Positions 27,817 through 36,775 of a DNA stretch of 64,000 bases are shown piece by piece; the stretch's first letter is position 1, and every line of letters begins with the position of its first letter. The translations under genes were made by a program, and so were the position numbers. Under the pieces are notes generated by a model. The model had not been told where the DNA came from. It did no database searches and saw nothing but the letters and a program-made list of their open reading frames with translations. The stretch is from Mucilaginibacter sp. UR6-1 (GTDB lineage Bacteria > Bacteroidota > Bacteroidia > Sphingobacteriales > Sphingobacteriaceae): the NCBI RefSeq assembly GCF_020880975.1, contig NZ_JAJIWP010000003.1, forward strand, positions 1,016,301 to 1,080,300. Reading direction: 5' to 3'.

Positions 27817-29163
27817 TAATAAAAGCTTTGAAGCTACCCATAAAGGCAGCAAAAAACCAAAACAATCTGTAAATGTGGTTATTATGATGGATGATGCCAC
27901 TGCCGGATCAATGCCGACACGTTTAAGTATCAATGGTATGGATGCCCCGGTAATACCTGCAATGAGCAAATTGCACGTCATTGCTATAAAAAGCACCAGC
28001 CCGAGCATTGGGTTGGCATCATAAAATAAGGCCACAAGCAGCACGATAAGGCCGTTGGATGCACCGTTGATCATACCCACCAATAACTCTTTTAAAACGG
28101 TTCGGTAAGCCTGGTTGTCGGTCAAATCACTTAACGAGATACGCCTTACCGTAACAGCCAGTGCCTGCGTGGCCGCGTTGCCGCCCATACCGGCAATAAT
28201 GGTCATGTATGCAGACATGATGGGCAGCGCCTTAACCGTATCATCAAAACTCCTGATAATGGATGCCGCAAGGAAAGCGGTACCCAGGTTAATTACCAGC
28301 CAGGGCAGGCGACTTTTTACCGCATCCTGCCAGCTACCGCTTAGTTCCTCATCTTCTGATACACCGGAGATCTTCAATATATCCTCAGTGTTCTCTTCCT
28401 GCATTACATCTATAATATCATCAACCGTAATACGGCCAAGCAGCTTCATGTGCTCATCAACCACGGGGATGCTGTTTATATTGTATTGCTGTATAAGGCG
28501 GGCCACTTCTTCCTGGTCAACGTTGGCTTGTACGTGCACAAACTCGGTTACTACCAGTTCGCTCACCATTACATCATGGCGTGCTTTAATAATATTTTTG
28601 AGTGATACGATGCCCTGTAGTATATCATTATCGTCCACCGCGAAAACAGTGTAAAATTCTTCCTGTTCTTCTGATTGTTTGATAATGGCATCCAGCGCCT
28701 CCATTTTGTTCATGCCGATGTTTACCGTAGTGATCTCAGTGGTCATCAGGCCACCGGCAGTATCATCGGCATAACTTAGCAGGGTGCGTATATTGCTGGC
28801 ATCCTCGTGGTCAAGGTCGCTCAATATTTCCTGCTGTTCATCCTCGTCAAGCTGGGCAATAATGTCAGTAGCTACGTCATCATCCAGTTCCTCAACAATC
28901 TCGGTGCGTTTCTCCGGGTCAAGGTTAATTAATATATCTTCCGGGTGATGCTCCTCATCCATCTCGGCAATTACATCCGAGGCAAAGTCGGCCGGGAGTA
29001 CAGAGATGATCTTTTCCCTGGCTTCCTGCGGGAGTTTCTCAAACAATATGGCAATCTCCGAGGCATGGTACTCATTCAGAATTTTCTCTAAATCAGCATC
29101 ATTGCCCTCAAGCGCGAGCTTAATGCGCTGCAGGTCGGTTTTATCAAGTTCAAAGGATTGCAT
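27814..29163 (-). CDS. mgtE: magnesium transporter MgtE
   Basis: A 449-residue Mg2+ channel of the inner membrane. The N-terminal superhelical domain (about 5-125) is rich in Asp/Glu, as needed for Mg2+ sensing. Two CBS domains follow (about 130-250; GLMTTEITTVNIGM and SIPVVDEHMKLLGRITVDDIID). A C-terminal membrane domain of five helices starts near residue 285. Length and order fit the family. Regulation is expected through the cytosolic Mg2+ gate rather than transcription. Confidence 0.96.
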   Translation of the reverse strand: MQSFELDKTDLQRIKLALEGNDADLEKILNEYHASEIAILFEKLPQEAREKIISVLPADFASDVIAEMDEEHHPEDILINLDPEKRTEIVEELDDDVATDIIAQLDEDEQQEILSDLDHEDASNIRTLLSYADDTAGGLMTTEITTVNIGMNKMEALDAIIKQSEEQEEFYTVFAVDDNDILQGIVSLKNIIKARHDVMVSELVVTEFVHVQANVDQEEVARLIQQYNINSIPVVDEHMKLLGRITVDDIIDVMQEENTEDILKISGVSEDEELSGSWQDAVKSRLPWLVINLGTAFLAASIIRSFDDTVKALPIMSAYMTIIAGMGGNAATQALAVTVRRISLSDLTDNQAYRTVLKELLVGMINGASNGLIVLLVALFYDANPMLGLVLFIAMTCNLLIAGITGASIPLILKRVGIDPAVASSIIITTFTDCFGFLLPLWVASKLLL

Positions 29164-29205
29164 ACCTGCCTAATGTAACTAAAAATGTAGCTTAATAAAA
29201 ATAAA

Positions 29206-29230
29206 AAAGGGCGGTTATTCACCGCCCTTT
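29206..29230 (-). terminator. intrinsic terminator
   Basis: A 10-bp stem AAAGGGCGGT / ACCGCCCTTT with 5-nt loop; on the minus strand it is followed by a T-rich run, ending the transcript of the 92-residue gene. Confidence 0.8.
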
Positions 29231-29249
29231 GATCATCAATGCTTTATTG

Positions 29250-29528
29250 TTAAGCCACTTTTTTGAGTTTGTATGAGGTGTTTTCGTGATTGATCACCAA
29301 TTCATCCAAACCAACGGATTCAACCATAATGCGGCGCTCGCCGGATCGGTCGTAATTATGTACAACCAGGCACAGGCCATCATCGGTACGCATAACACGA
29401 AACGGTGATACAATAGTGCCGGATACTTTGGCATCCTTAAAATAGCTGATCTTTAAAAGGTGGCGTACAAAGTCAAATTCAAATCTTTTCTCGTTTTCAA
29501 GATAGATTCCCAAAGGCAGGCTGTTCAT
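29250..29528 (-). CDS. hypothetical protein, 92 residues
   Basis: Small, soluble, beta-rich looking protein (MNSLPLGIYLENEKRFEFDF...). No signal peptide or helix is seen and I do not recognise the family. It has its own terminator and sits between mgtE and the DinB gene, all on the minus strand. Its composition is like its core neighbours, so it is likely a conserved single-copy hypothetical gene. Confidence 0.75.
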   Translation of the reverse strand: MNSLPLGIYLENEKRFEFDFVRHLLKISYFKDAKVSGTIVSPFRVMRTDDGLCLVVHNYDRSGERRIMVESVGLDELVINHENTSYKLKKVA

Positions 29529-29620
29529 GTTTAAATAGGTAAATTACAACTGATAAACAGGTTGCGCCGGGTGAATGTTTTATTCCGTAAAACTATTTTT
29601 AAAGCCTGATGCGCGCTTGA

Positions 29621-30124
29621 TTAACCAAATGTCCGGTCGTCTGCTGATGGGCCGTAGATAGATGGTACCGGTATATCATTCAACCGCATGTAAACCGTTA
29701 ATTGCCCGCGGTGGTGCACCATGTGGTTTATGCTCGATTCAATGCTGTCCTTTTGTGCTTCGGTATGTAAAACTGTACCATTATTTTTTAGCGAGAATGT
29801 ACCGTCCAGGTCGCCATCCTTAACACCGGCCAGCATGTCAACAGCTTTTTGCTGGTTCTCCTTAAAATGGTTAACCAGTTCATCAGTAGTTTTGGGTTCA
29901 AAGTGCGTGTAAGTTGCAAAGTCAATATCATTGCCTTGTGCAATGTGATAGATCCACAGCGGAATTTCGGCAACCAGCAAGGCCAGGTAGCCCAATGCCA
30001 TTGATTTTTCGTGCGGCTTATAACCAAATAATGATTCGGGGATGCGTTCCAGGCATTTCAATGATGCGGTGTATTCGGCCTCTAATTCATGAATACGGGC
30101 CTTTGCAAAATCAACGTCGTTCAT
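29621..30124 (-). CDS. DinB-family protein
   Basis: A 167-residue four-helix protein of the DinB/YfiT-like fold. The metal-site histidines appear as HIAQGND (about residue 57) and NHMVHHRGQLTVYMR near residues 132-146, the classic DinB C-terminal HxxxH-type motif. The fold usually binds a divalent metal and often serves as a thiol-dependent S-transferase (for example bacillithiol). The substrate is unknown here. Start at the ATG at 30124. Confidence 0.88.
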   Translation of the reverse strand: MNDVDFAKARIHELEAEYTASLKCLERIPESLFGYKPHEKSMALGYLALLVAEIPLWIYHIAQGNDIDFATYTHFEPKTTDELVNHFKENQQKAVDMLAGVKDGDLDGTFSLKNNGTVLHTEAQKDSIESSINHMVHHRGQLTVYMRLNDIPVPSIYGPSADDRTFG

Positions 30125-30174
30125 GGTGATGGTTTTAAATGAACTACGTTTTTGACAGCCGGATTGTTTGCTGT

Positions 30175-30792
30175 TTAGCTTTGATACAGGAACTTAACTT
30201 TTACGCCTTCAACCGTGTTTAAACGGCCTAATACCTTATTAACCTGCTGCTGCCTGATGGATAGGATGATGCTACATTGGTTATCAAACGCTTGCTCAAT
30301 AACCTCTGTATCCTCATCTTTAACTATCCGCATCACATCGTTCATCTGCAAATAATCAAAGCCGATGTTGTAAACATCATTAACGGTTTTTTGTACGATG
30401 GTTGCCAGTTTTACGGCTTCCTCGGTAGCGGTTTTGTAGGCGTTGATAAGCCCCGGTACACCCAGCAGCGTGCCGCCAAAGTAGCGTACCACAACTACAA
30501 AAACGTTGGTAATGTTATACGATAGTAAAGTGTTTAGTATAGGCCTGCCCGCGGTGCCTGATGGTTCGCCGTCGTCGTTCAAGCGAAAAATGGAACGGTC
30601 GGGCGTTAGGCGCAATGCCCAGCAATGGTGGCGGGCTTTAGGGTGCTCATGCTTTACCTGCGCCAGCAGCGCCTTAACCTCATTTTCGGATTTTATAGGG
30701 AATATATAACCAATGAATTTGCTGCCGCGATCGCTGAATATGCCCTCAGCAGGTTTTTCAATAGTTTGGTAGGTGTCGTCAAAAAGCATCAA
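30175..30792 (-). CDS. yigZ: YigZ/IMPACT family protein
   Basis: A 205-residue member of the UPF0029/IMPACT family. The N-terminal domain shows KARHHCWALRL and NDDGEPSGTAGRPIL, the family signature, followed by VVVRYFGGTLLGVPGLINAY. The C-terminal domain is ferredoxin-like (about 135-205). Eukaryotic IMPACT regulates translation stress signalling; the bacterial role is not established. It starts 7 nt after the ribD stop and is probably cotranscribed with ribD. A second ATG one codon downstream is equally possible. Confidence 0.92.
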   Translation of the reverse strand: MMLFDDTYQTIEKPAEGIFSDRGSKFIGYIFPIKSENEVKALLAQVKHEHPKARHHCWALRLTPDRSIFRLNDDGEPSGTAGRPILNTLLSYNITNVFVVVVRYFGGTLLGVPGLINAYKTATEEAVKLATIVQKTVNDVYNIGFDYLQMNDVMRIVKDEDTEVIEQAFDNQCSIILSIRQQQVNKVLGRLNTVEGVKVKFLYQS

Positions 30793-30799
30793 AATAAAA

Positions 30800-31855
30800 T
30801 TAAAAAGCGGTAGTATTTACTAAAACCCTTAACCGGTCGGCACCCACGGCTTCTTCCGAATGAAATGTACCGCTAATAGTAGGGGCCTTAATGCCACTTA
30901 TCAGGCTGTTGCTACCGGTAAATATTCGGGCCTCATCCCACAGGCCGGCCTCAATAAAGATATTTAAAGTATGCACGCCGCCCTCTATAATAACCGACTG
31001 CACATCCTGCATATAAAGCTGAAACATAATGTATTGTGGTACAAAGCGGTCAAAGTCCTCCAAAGCGATGTATTTGATGTTGCCGTCAATATCCGTCTTA
31101 ACCTCGTTAAAAATCATGGTTTCGACAGATTGATCGAACACATGCAACGAATGGTCAAGCGCTAAACGGCGGTCAATAATTACCCGCTTCGGCGATTTAC
31201 CCTGCCAGTAACGTACGTTTAATTGGGGGTTATCAATGGCAACGGTGTTCTTTCCGGCAAGTATGGCATCTTCCTCGTTGCGCCATTTGTGTACCAGTTT
31301 GCGGGCTTCGGTGCCGGTTATCCAGTACTGGCATTTATCGGCAGGGGCAAAAAAGCCCTCGTGGGTTTGTGCCCACTTTAAAATAATATAAGGGCGATGT
31401 TTTTGTACCCTCGTAAAAAACCGGCGGTTAAGCCATTGGCATTCCTGCTCTAACACGCCCGTTTCAACCTCAATACCCGCGGCCATCAGTTTTTCGATGC
31501 CTTTGCCATCCACCTGCGCAAACGGATCGCGGCAGCCAACCACTACTTTGGGTATGTGGTGTTTAATGATCAGATCGGCACAGGGTGGTGTTTTACCATG
31601 ATGGGCGCACGGTTCAAGCGATACGTAGATGGTTGATTGAGCCAAAAGCTCCGCATGGTTAGGGTATTTAGCGATAACGCTGTTTATGGCGTTTACTTCG
31701 GCATGTGGCCCGCCATAGCGCTGGTGCCAGCCCTCGCCTATAATACTGTCATTATGTACTATTACCGCGCCAACCATAGGGTTGGGGCTTACCGCCCCGG
31801 CACCTAAGGCTGCCAGTTGCAGGCAGCGCTGCATATATTTTTGATGCCCAAGCAT
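30800..31855 (-). CDS. ribD: riboflavin biosynthesis deaminase/reductase
   Basis: A bifunctional enzyme for the second and third steps of riboflavin synthesis. The N-terminal deaminase domain has the zinc site HAEVNAI and EPCAHHGKTPPCADLI (residues about 50-87). The C-terminal reductase domain starts near 145 and includes GKNTVAIDNPQLNVR and VIIEGGVHTLNIF. At 351 residues both domains are complete. It is divergent from prmC with only 33 bp between the starts, so the promoters overlap. Confidence 0.96.
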   Translation of the reverse strand: MLGHQKYMQRCLQLAALGAGAVSPNPMVGAVIVHNDSIIGEGWHQRYGGPHAEVNAINSVIAKYPNHAELLAQSTIYVSLEPCAHHGKTPPCADLIIKHHIPKVVVGCRDPFAQVDGKGIEKLMAAGIEVETGVLEQECQWLNRRFFTRVQKHRPYIILKWAQTHEGFFAPADKCQYWITGTEARKLVHKWRNEEDAILAGKNTVAIDNPQLNVRYWQGKSPKRVIIDRRLALDHSLHVFDQSVETMIFNEVKTDIDGNIKYIALEDFDRFVPQYIMFQLYMQDVQSVIIEGGVHTLNIFIEAGLWDEARIFTGSNSLISGIKAPTISGTFHSEEAVGADRLRVLVNTTAF

Positions 31856-31859
31856 GGTG

Positions 31860-31867
31860 CAAAAGTA
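31860..31867 (-). promoter_or_regulatory. candidate -7 box for ribD (TACTTTTG on the minus strand)
   Basis: A perfect TAnnTTTG ending 4 nt before the ribD ATG, so the transcript would begin at or near the start codon. Confidence 0.45.
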
Positions 31868-31888
31868 GCTTTTATGTTACTTTGTTGC

Positions 31889-32752
31889 ATGGAAACTGTA
31901 AAGGATGTGTTCAATAAATTCAGGCAAAGGCTCGCAGCGGTGTATGATGCGCAAGAAACTGAGGCGCTTACCCTGGCCGCCATTGCCGAAATAACACAAC
32001 TGGGCAGGGCGGGTATCAAGGCTTTCCCCGAGCGTGAGTTGAGTAATGAGCAATCAGCCAGGCTTGATGATATTGCCACCCAACTGCAAAGCGGCAAACC
32101 TTTACAGTATGTTTTAGGCAAAGCCGAATTTTATGGGTTAACGTTTAATGTAAACCCTTCGGTGCTTATTCCCAGGCCCGAAACAGAGGAACTGGTGGAG
32201 TGGGTCATAGGGTCATTGGGCATTGGTCAATGGTCATTGGTGCAGGGCGCAAATATTTTGGATATAGGTACCGGGAGTGGTTGTATCGCGATCAGCCTGA
32301 AAAAAAATCTGGCAGCCGCTGATGTATCAGCTATGGATATTTCCGCTGATGCCTTGCAAACAGCGCAAGGTAATGCCGTGCTGAACAGGGTAGAGGTGAA
32401 TTTTATGGAGAGGGATATACTTTCAGCAAAGCCGGATGCGGCAAAGTATGATGTCATTGTTTCCAACCCGCCATACGTTACTTCGCATGATAAGCGGCAG
32501 ATGCACACCAACGTAACCGATTTTGAACCGCACACCGCACTTTTTGTACCCGATGAAGAGCCGTTGTTATTTTACAAAGTCATAGCTGACTATGCATTGC
32601 AAGCCTTAAAAAATCCGGGTATGCTATTCTTTGAGATCAACGAAAGTTACGGTACCGAAACGGTCGCTATGTTGGCAGCTAAGGGTTTTACAGATATAGA
32701 ATTGCGAAAGGATATGAGCGGCCGGGACAGGATGATTAAGGCTATAAAATAA
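31889..32752 (+). CDS. prmC: release factor glutamine methyltransferase
   Basis: Methylates the GGQ glutamine of peptide release factors. The SAM-binding motif is ILDIGTGSGCIAISL (about 99-113) and the catalytic NPPY is in VSNPPYVT near residue 195. The ATG at 31889 (METVKDVF) was chosen. An in-frame upstream ATG at 31817 would run into ribD and add 24 residues that are not family-like. Residues about 92-101 just before motif I are encoded by an imperfect heptamer repeat (32204-32240). Confidence 0.95.
   Translation: METVKDVFNKFRQRLAAVYDAQETEALTLAAIAEITQLGRAGIKAFPERELSNEQSARLDDIATQLQSGKPLQYVLGKAEFYGLTFNVNPSVLIPRPETEELVEWVIGSLGIGQWSLVQGANILDIGTGSGCIAISLKKNLAAADVSAMDISADALQTAQGNAVLNRVEVNFMERDILSAKPDAAKYDVIVSNPPYVTSHDKRQMHTNVTDFEPHTALFVPDEEPLLFYKVIADYALQALKNPGMLFFEINESYGTETVAMLAAKGFTDIELRKDMSGRDRMIKAIK
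32204..32240 (+). repeat. imperfect TCATTGG heptamer repeat inside prmC
   Basis: Five near-copies of TCATTGG in tandem encode the variable stretch VIGSLGIGQWSLV before the SAM motif. The reading frame is kept. Confidence 0.6.
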
Positions 32753-32799
32753 TATTCCTGTCAGCTCTTAATAAAATTATTAATTGCTAAAAATATTAG

Positions 32800-32807
32800 T
32801 AATTTTG
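32800..32807 (+). promoter_or_regulatory. candidate -7 box (TAATTTTG)
   Basis: Perfect TAnnTTTG ending 7 nt before the ATG of the radical-SAM gene. Confidence 0.45.
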
Positions 32808-32814
32808 TTTTGGG

Positions 32815-34071
32815 ATGAATTTAGAGCGGATAACAGAAAAGCTTAATATACTGGCTGATGCAGCTAAGTATGATGTATCGTGCGCATCGAGCGGTAGTAA
32901 GCGAAAAAACGAGAACAAGGGTTTGGGTAACGCCAGTAATGGCATTTGCCACTCTTATACCGAAGATGGGCGATGTGTGTCGTTGCTGAAAATACTGCTT
33001 ACCAACCACTGTATTTTTGATTGCGCTTATTGTGTATCGCGCAAGAGTAATGATATTAAGCGCGCCGCTTTTACCGTGCAGGAGGTGGTTGACCTGACCA
33101 TTAATTTTTACCGCCGCAATTACATTGAGGGTTTATTTTTAAGCTCAGGTATTTTTAAGGATGCCGATACTACGATGGAGCGTTTGGTACAAGTGGCCAA
33201 AAAGCTGCGTACCGAGCATAAATTTAATGGTTATATCCACCTCAAATCTATCCCCGGGGCAAGTGATGAATTAATGCGCGAGGCAGGCCTGTATGCCGAC
33301 AGGTTGAGCGTAAACCTGGAAATGCCTACAGAGGCAGGGCTGAAACTTTTAGCGCCGGATAAAGACCGTAAAGACATGATACAGCCGATGGGTTTTTTGC
33401 GTAACGAGATCATTCAGCGTAAAGAAGAGAAAAAGCTGTTTAAAAAAGCGCCTATATTTGCCCCGGCAGGGCAAAGCACGCAGGTTATCATTGGAGCTAC
33501 CGATGAGGACGACCGCGCCATACTCTATTCAGCAAACCATTTTTATAAGAACTTTAATTTAAAACGGGTGTATTATTCAGGTTATGTACCCGTACTGGCT
33601 GATACTCGTTTACCGGCCCTAAATACCGCCGTGCCCATGGTGCGCGAAAACCGGCTTTACCAGGCCGATTGGCTGATGCGTTTTTATGGTTTCAGGGTGA
33701 ACGAGATCGTAAATAATGATCAGCCGCACCTTGATTTGGATATCGACCCTAAATTAAGCTGGGCCTTACGCAACATGCAGGTGTTCCCGGTGGATATTAA
33801 TAAGGCTGATCTGCAGGTTATTCTGCGTATCCCCGGCATCGGCTTGCTATCGGCACAAAAAATTGTAAGTGCCCGTAAGTTCAGTAAACTAAATTGGGAT
33901 CATATTAAAAAGCTTGGCGTTGCCGTAAACCGCGCCCGTTATTTTATTACCTGTAACAGCAATGCTTACGAGCGCCGCGACCTTACCGGCACACGCATTA
34001 AACAATTCATCCTGGCCGAATCACAGAGCAAATACCTCAAAAATAAACCCGATCAGCTAAGCCTTTTTTAA
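32815..34071 (+). CDS. putative DNA modification/repair radical-SAM protein with HhH domain
   Basis: A 418-residue protein of the TIGR03916 type. The radical-SAM cluster is CIFDCAYC near residues 64-71 (Cx3Cx2C spacing). A TIM-barrel follows to about 300, and a helix-hairpin-helix motif RIPGIGLLSAQKIVSARK near 340-357 suggests DNA contact. The family is a distant relative of spore photoproduct lyase and nearly always neighbours a TIGR03915 gene, as it does here (2-nt gap). The reaction is unknown; DNA repair or base modification is inferred from the HhH and the family name only. Confidence 0.9.
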   Translation: MNLERITEKLNILADAAKYDVSCASSGSKRKNENKGLGNASNGICHSYTEDGRCVSLLKILLTNHCIFDCAYCVSRKSNDIKRAAFTVQEVVDLTINFYRRNYIEGLFLSSGIFKDADTTMERLVQVAKKLRTEHKFNGYIHLKSIPGASDELMREAGLYADRLSVNLEMPTEAGLKLLAPDKDRKDMIQPMGFLRNEIIQRKEEKKLFKKAPIFAPAGQSTQVIIGATDEDDRAILYSANHFYKNFNLKRVYYSGYVPVLADTRLPALNTAVPMVRENRLYQADWLMRFYGFRVNEIVNNDQPHLDLDIDPKLSWALRNMQVFPVDINKADLQVILRIPGIGLLSAQKIVSARKFSKLNWDHIKKLGVAVNRARYFITCNSNAYERRDLTGTRIKQFILAESQSKYLKNKPDQLSLF

Positions 34072-34073
34072 AT

Positions 34074-34835
34074 ATGACAACCACGCTGATTTACGATAGT
34101 ACGTTTGAAGGCTTGCTGACCGCCGTGTTTGAGGTTTACGAACATCGCCTGGAATATGTTAAGCTGGTAAAAGGCGAATGGCGCAGCACTGCACTTTTTG
34201 ATAACGTGATGCAGATAGTTACCGATGAACACCGTTATGGCCGGGTATTAAAAGGCTTGCAAAAAAAGCTATCTCCTAATGGTATGCAGCGCCTGTATGT
34301 TGCCCACCTGGCAGCTATTGATGATGCCGATGCCGCGGTTTTAGGGTATATACGCTATGTGTTTGATGCGCCGCAAAATATTGAGGAAGATTATGGCAAC
34401 CGGCATGTAATGCGTGTATCAGAAATTGTGAAAATGATGCGCCGCGAAAAACATAGGATGGAAGCCTTTGTGCGTTTTCAAAGATTACAGGATGGTTTGT
34501 TCTATTCCGTTATCGAGCCTGATTTTAATGTGTTGCCCATGCTGATCCGCCATTTTAAAAACCGTTATGCCGATCAGAAATGGATGATCTATGACCTGAA
34601 AAGAAAATACGGTATTTATTATGATCTGCACCAGGTTGAATACATGGAGATGGATTTTAGCGATGGGCAGGGGGCAGGCAACGTTATCAATTCATTTACT
34701 GATGATGAGGATGGCTACCAGCATTTGTGGAAAAACTATTTTAAAAGCGTAAACATAGCATCCCGCAAAAACACCAAACTGCACATCAGGCATATACCAA
34801 AACGCTATTGGAAGCATTTAACCGAAAAGATCTGA
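34074..34835 (+). CDS. TIGR03915-family partner, putative DNA metabolism protein
   Basis: A 253-residue partner of the radical-SAM/HhH protein. It starts TLIYDSTFEGLLTAVFEVYE and has a central RRE(K)H-rich helix (residues about 115-135) and DLKRKYGIYYDL near 180, which fit the TIGR03915/DUF4130 family. Gap of 2 nt to the upstream stop indicates a strict operon. Members often also occur fused to uracil-DNA-glycosylase-like domains, which supports a role in DNA repair; the biochemical step is unknown. Confidence 0.85.
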   Translation: MTTTLIYDSTFEGLLTAVFEVYEHRLEYVKLVKGEWRSTALFDNVMQIVTDEHRYGRVLKGLQKKLSPNGMQRLYVAHLAAIDDADAAVLGYIRYVFDAPQNIEEDYGNRHVMRVSEIVKMMRREKHRMEAFVRFQRLQDGLFYSVIEPDFNVLPMLIRHFKNRYADQKWMIYDLKRKYGIYYDLHQVEYMEMDFSDGQGAGNVINSFTDDEDGYQHLWKNYFKSVNIASRKNTKLHIRHIPKRYWKHLTEKI

Positions 34836-34923
34836 CCTGAAACAATCTGCGTACAGTTTTGTATGATAAATATCTTGCAATCAAAAAAATAGCTAACTTC
34901 GTAAAAGTTAATACTTAAGCCTG

Positions 34924-35811
34924 ATGAAACATTATTTGCTGCTGTGTGCGGCCATTGTACTGCTTTTTCCTTCATGCAGTAAAGAAAAACGCGTTTCTCC
35001 TGATAGTGGAGAAAAAAAATATCCCGTAAAATTTGACGTGTCCGGGTTTACCCAAATCTACGAGCCACAGGGTGGTGCAACCGGAAAGGTTAGAACCGCG
35101 GATGTAGATTCATTGCCTGTAACTAATTTGTCTTTTGTTGTATTTAAAGATAATGATATAGTCTCTATAAAAGGTTCAAAAAAAGGCGATGCTGGTTTTG
35201 GAACATTTTCTGAAAATTTAGCGGCCGGAAATTATATCATCGCTTTTAGCGGTGGCGCTCCAGGTAATGTATCTACAGAGGAATTGTTATTAGACCCGGA
35301 GGTAGAACAATTTGTGCGAAGAAGAACCCCACTATTAAATGGCAGTGATTTATTTTATAAAAAATACGCTCTTACAGTAAAGGATACAACGATAACACAA
35401 AACGTATTGTTAAACCGAATAACATCACAACTTGTAATTAATATAAATGACGCAATTCCGGCAGGGGTAACATCAATTACTGTAGCATTAAAAGATAGTA
35501 TTGATTTTATAATGCTGCAAAGTAAATACCTTCGTTTTGATGACCGGTATGTAAGTAATACTATTGCTGCGACTGATGCCGGAAAAACTAATTACCGCTT
35601 ATTTGTAAGCAGTTCACATAACATAACTCCCTTTTCAATAACAATCTCATATGTACAAAATGGTGAGACTTTTTCAAAAATAATACCTAATGTTATTTGT
35701 AAAACCAATATGCGCACCATTTTATCAGGTAATTTATTCAGTTCAAATAGTAATGAATTTAAAATGAAAATTGGCTCGGAGTGGTTTGATCCAATATATA
35801 TTGATTTTTAA
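34924..35811 (+). CDS. tandem lipoprotein A1 (fimbrillin/Mfa2-like beta protein)
   Basis: A 295-residue lipoprotein: signal peptide with lipobox FPSC (Cys near residue 18), then KYPVKFDVSGFTQIYEPQ, a central PGNY-type motif (LAAGNYIIAFSGG), ITSQLVININDAIPAGVTSI and a C-terminal VICKTNMRTILSGNLF. It is all-beta in pattern and ends in Phe. The layout (lipobox, two beta-sandwich-like halves, GNY turn) recalls FimB/Mfa2 fimbrial anchor proteins, but the assignment is inference. It is first of four genes in tandem; it pairs with the third gene by C-terminal sequence. Confidence 0.75.
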   Translation: MKHYLLLCAAIVLLFPSCSKEKRVSPDSGEKKYPVKFDVSGFTQIYEPQGGATGKVRTADVDSLPVTNLSFVVFKDNDIVSIKGSKKGDAGFGTFSENLAAGNYIIAFSGGAPGNVSTEELLLDPEVEQFVRRRTPLLNGSDLFYKKYALTVKDTTITQNVLLNRITSQLVININDAIPAGVTSITVALKDSIDFIMLQSKYLRFDDRYVSNTIAATDAGKTNYRLFVSSSHNITPFSITISYVQNGETFSKIIPNVICKTNMRTILSGNLFSSNSNEFKMKIGSEWFDPIYIDF

Positions 35812-35825
35812 CGCCCCACCTTATC

Positions 35826-36752
35826 ATGAAAAAGAATATTTTAACTTTAGTTATATTTATTACAGTATCGGCATTATCGTGCAAAAAGGATAATACAACT
35901 GATGATGTCACGCGACAGGATGTACACAACGTAACATTTAATATAACTGGCTTTGACCAATCTATTGAACCTGCCAAAAATTCTCTCAGTAAAAAGAAGA
36001 TTCAAGCCGCTGACCCTTCATTAGGTAACTTAGATTTAAGATGTCTTTATTATAGGTCTGATGGCACCTTTGTAACGAGTGATGAAATGTCTAAATATGA
36101 TGATGATTACGGAACTTTCAAAGCCAAACTTGCACCCGGCAATTACACTATACTTTTTTACGCTTACAGTAGAGGATTCAGTGATGATTATGTATATCCC
36201 GGCGCATTAAGGTGGAATAATTTAGGTTATGAAGCTGTAAATGATACTTTACCTGACATTTTTGGTAAAAGAATAAACCTGACGGTTTCTTCTTCTTCAG
36301 GGGATATTTCTCAAGATATAATATTGCATAGATATTTTGGTAACCTGGCAGTGCAAATAACCGATGCTCTGCCTTCAAACATAACAAGCATCGAAGCTCG
36401 TGTACGGGATTGTGTGAGCATGTATATGTTTAGCGGTTTGAATAACTCAAAAGCGATAGGTAAAATAACGGCTTCAACTCAAAATCTTGCTGGTAAAGCC
36501 GGAGTAACAAATTACGTATATAATACACCCATAAGAGTATTTGGAACAGGCGGGCCTCTTGAGGTTGTCTTAACAGCTTATGGATCAACTGGTATACTAT
36601 CTCAAAAAGTACTACCAAACGTTAATTTTTATACAAATACCAAAACCATATTACGCGGTAAATTATTTGAAAGCAACCAAACCGGTAACAACGCCGGTTT
36701 TAGCGCCAGCTTTGAAACGTTTTTACCGGATAGCATTACAGCCGAGTTTTAA
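35826..36752 (+). CDS. tandem lipoprotein B1 (fimbrillin/Mfa2-like)
   Basis: A 308-residue lipoprotein: lipobox ALSC at about residue 19 followed by KKDN, then VTFNITGFDQSIEP, KLAPGNYTILFYAYSRG, DIILHRYFGNLAVQITDALPSNITSI and the B-type C-terminus PNVNFYTNTKTILRGKLFESN, NNAGFSASFETF. It resembles the fourth gene more than the first or third at the C-terminus. Separated by 14 nt from the previous stop, so cotranscribed. Confidence 0.75.
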   Translation: MKKNILTLVIFITVSALSCKKDNTTDDVTRQDVHNVTFNITGFDQSIEPAKNSLSKKKIQAADPSLGNLDLRCLYYRSDGTFVTSDEMSKYDDDYGTFKAKLAPGNYTILFYAYSRGFSDDYVYPGALRWNNLGYEAVNDTLPDIFGKRINLTVSSSSGDISQDIILHRYFGNLAVQITDALPSNITSIEARVRDCVSMYMFSGLNNSKAIGKITASTQNLAGKAGVTNYVYNTPIRVFGTGGPLEVVLTAYGSTGILSQKVLPNVNFYTNTKTILRGKLFESNQTGNNAGFSASFETFLPDSITAEF

Positions 36753-36775
36753 ATGAACATTTTATCTTATAATCT

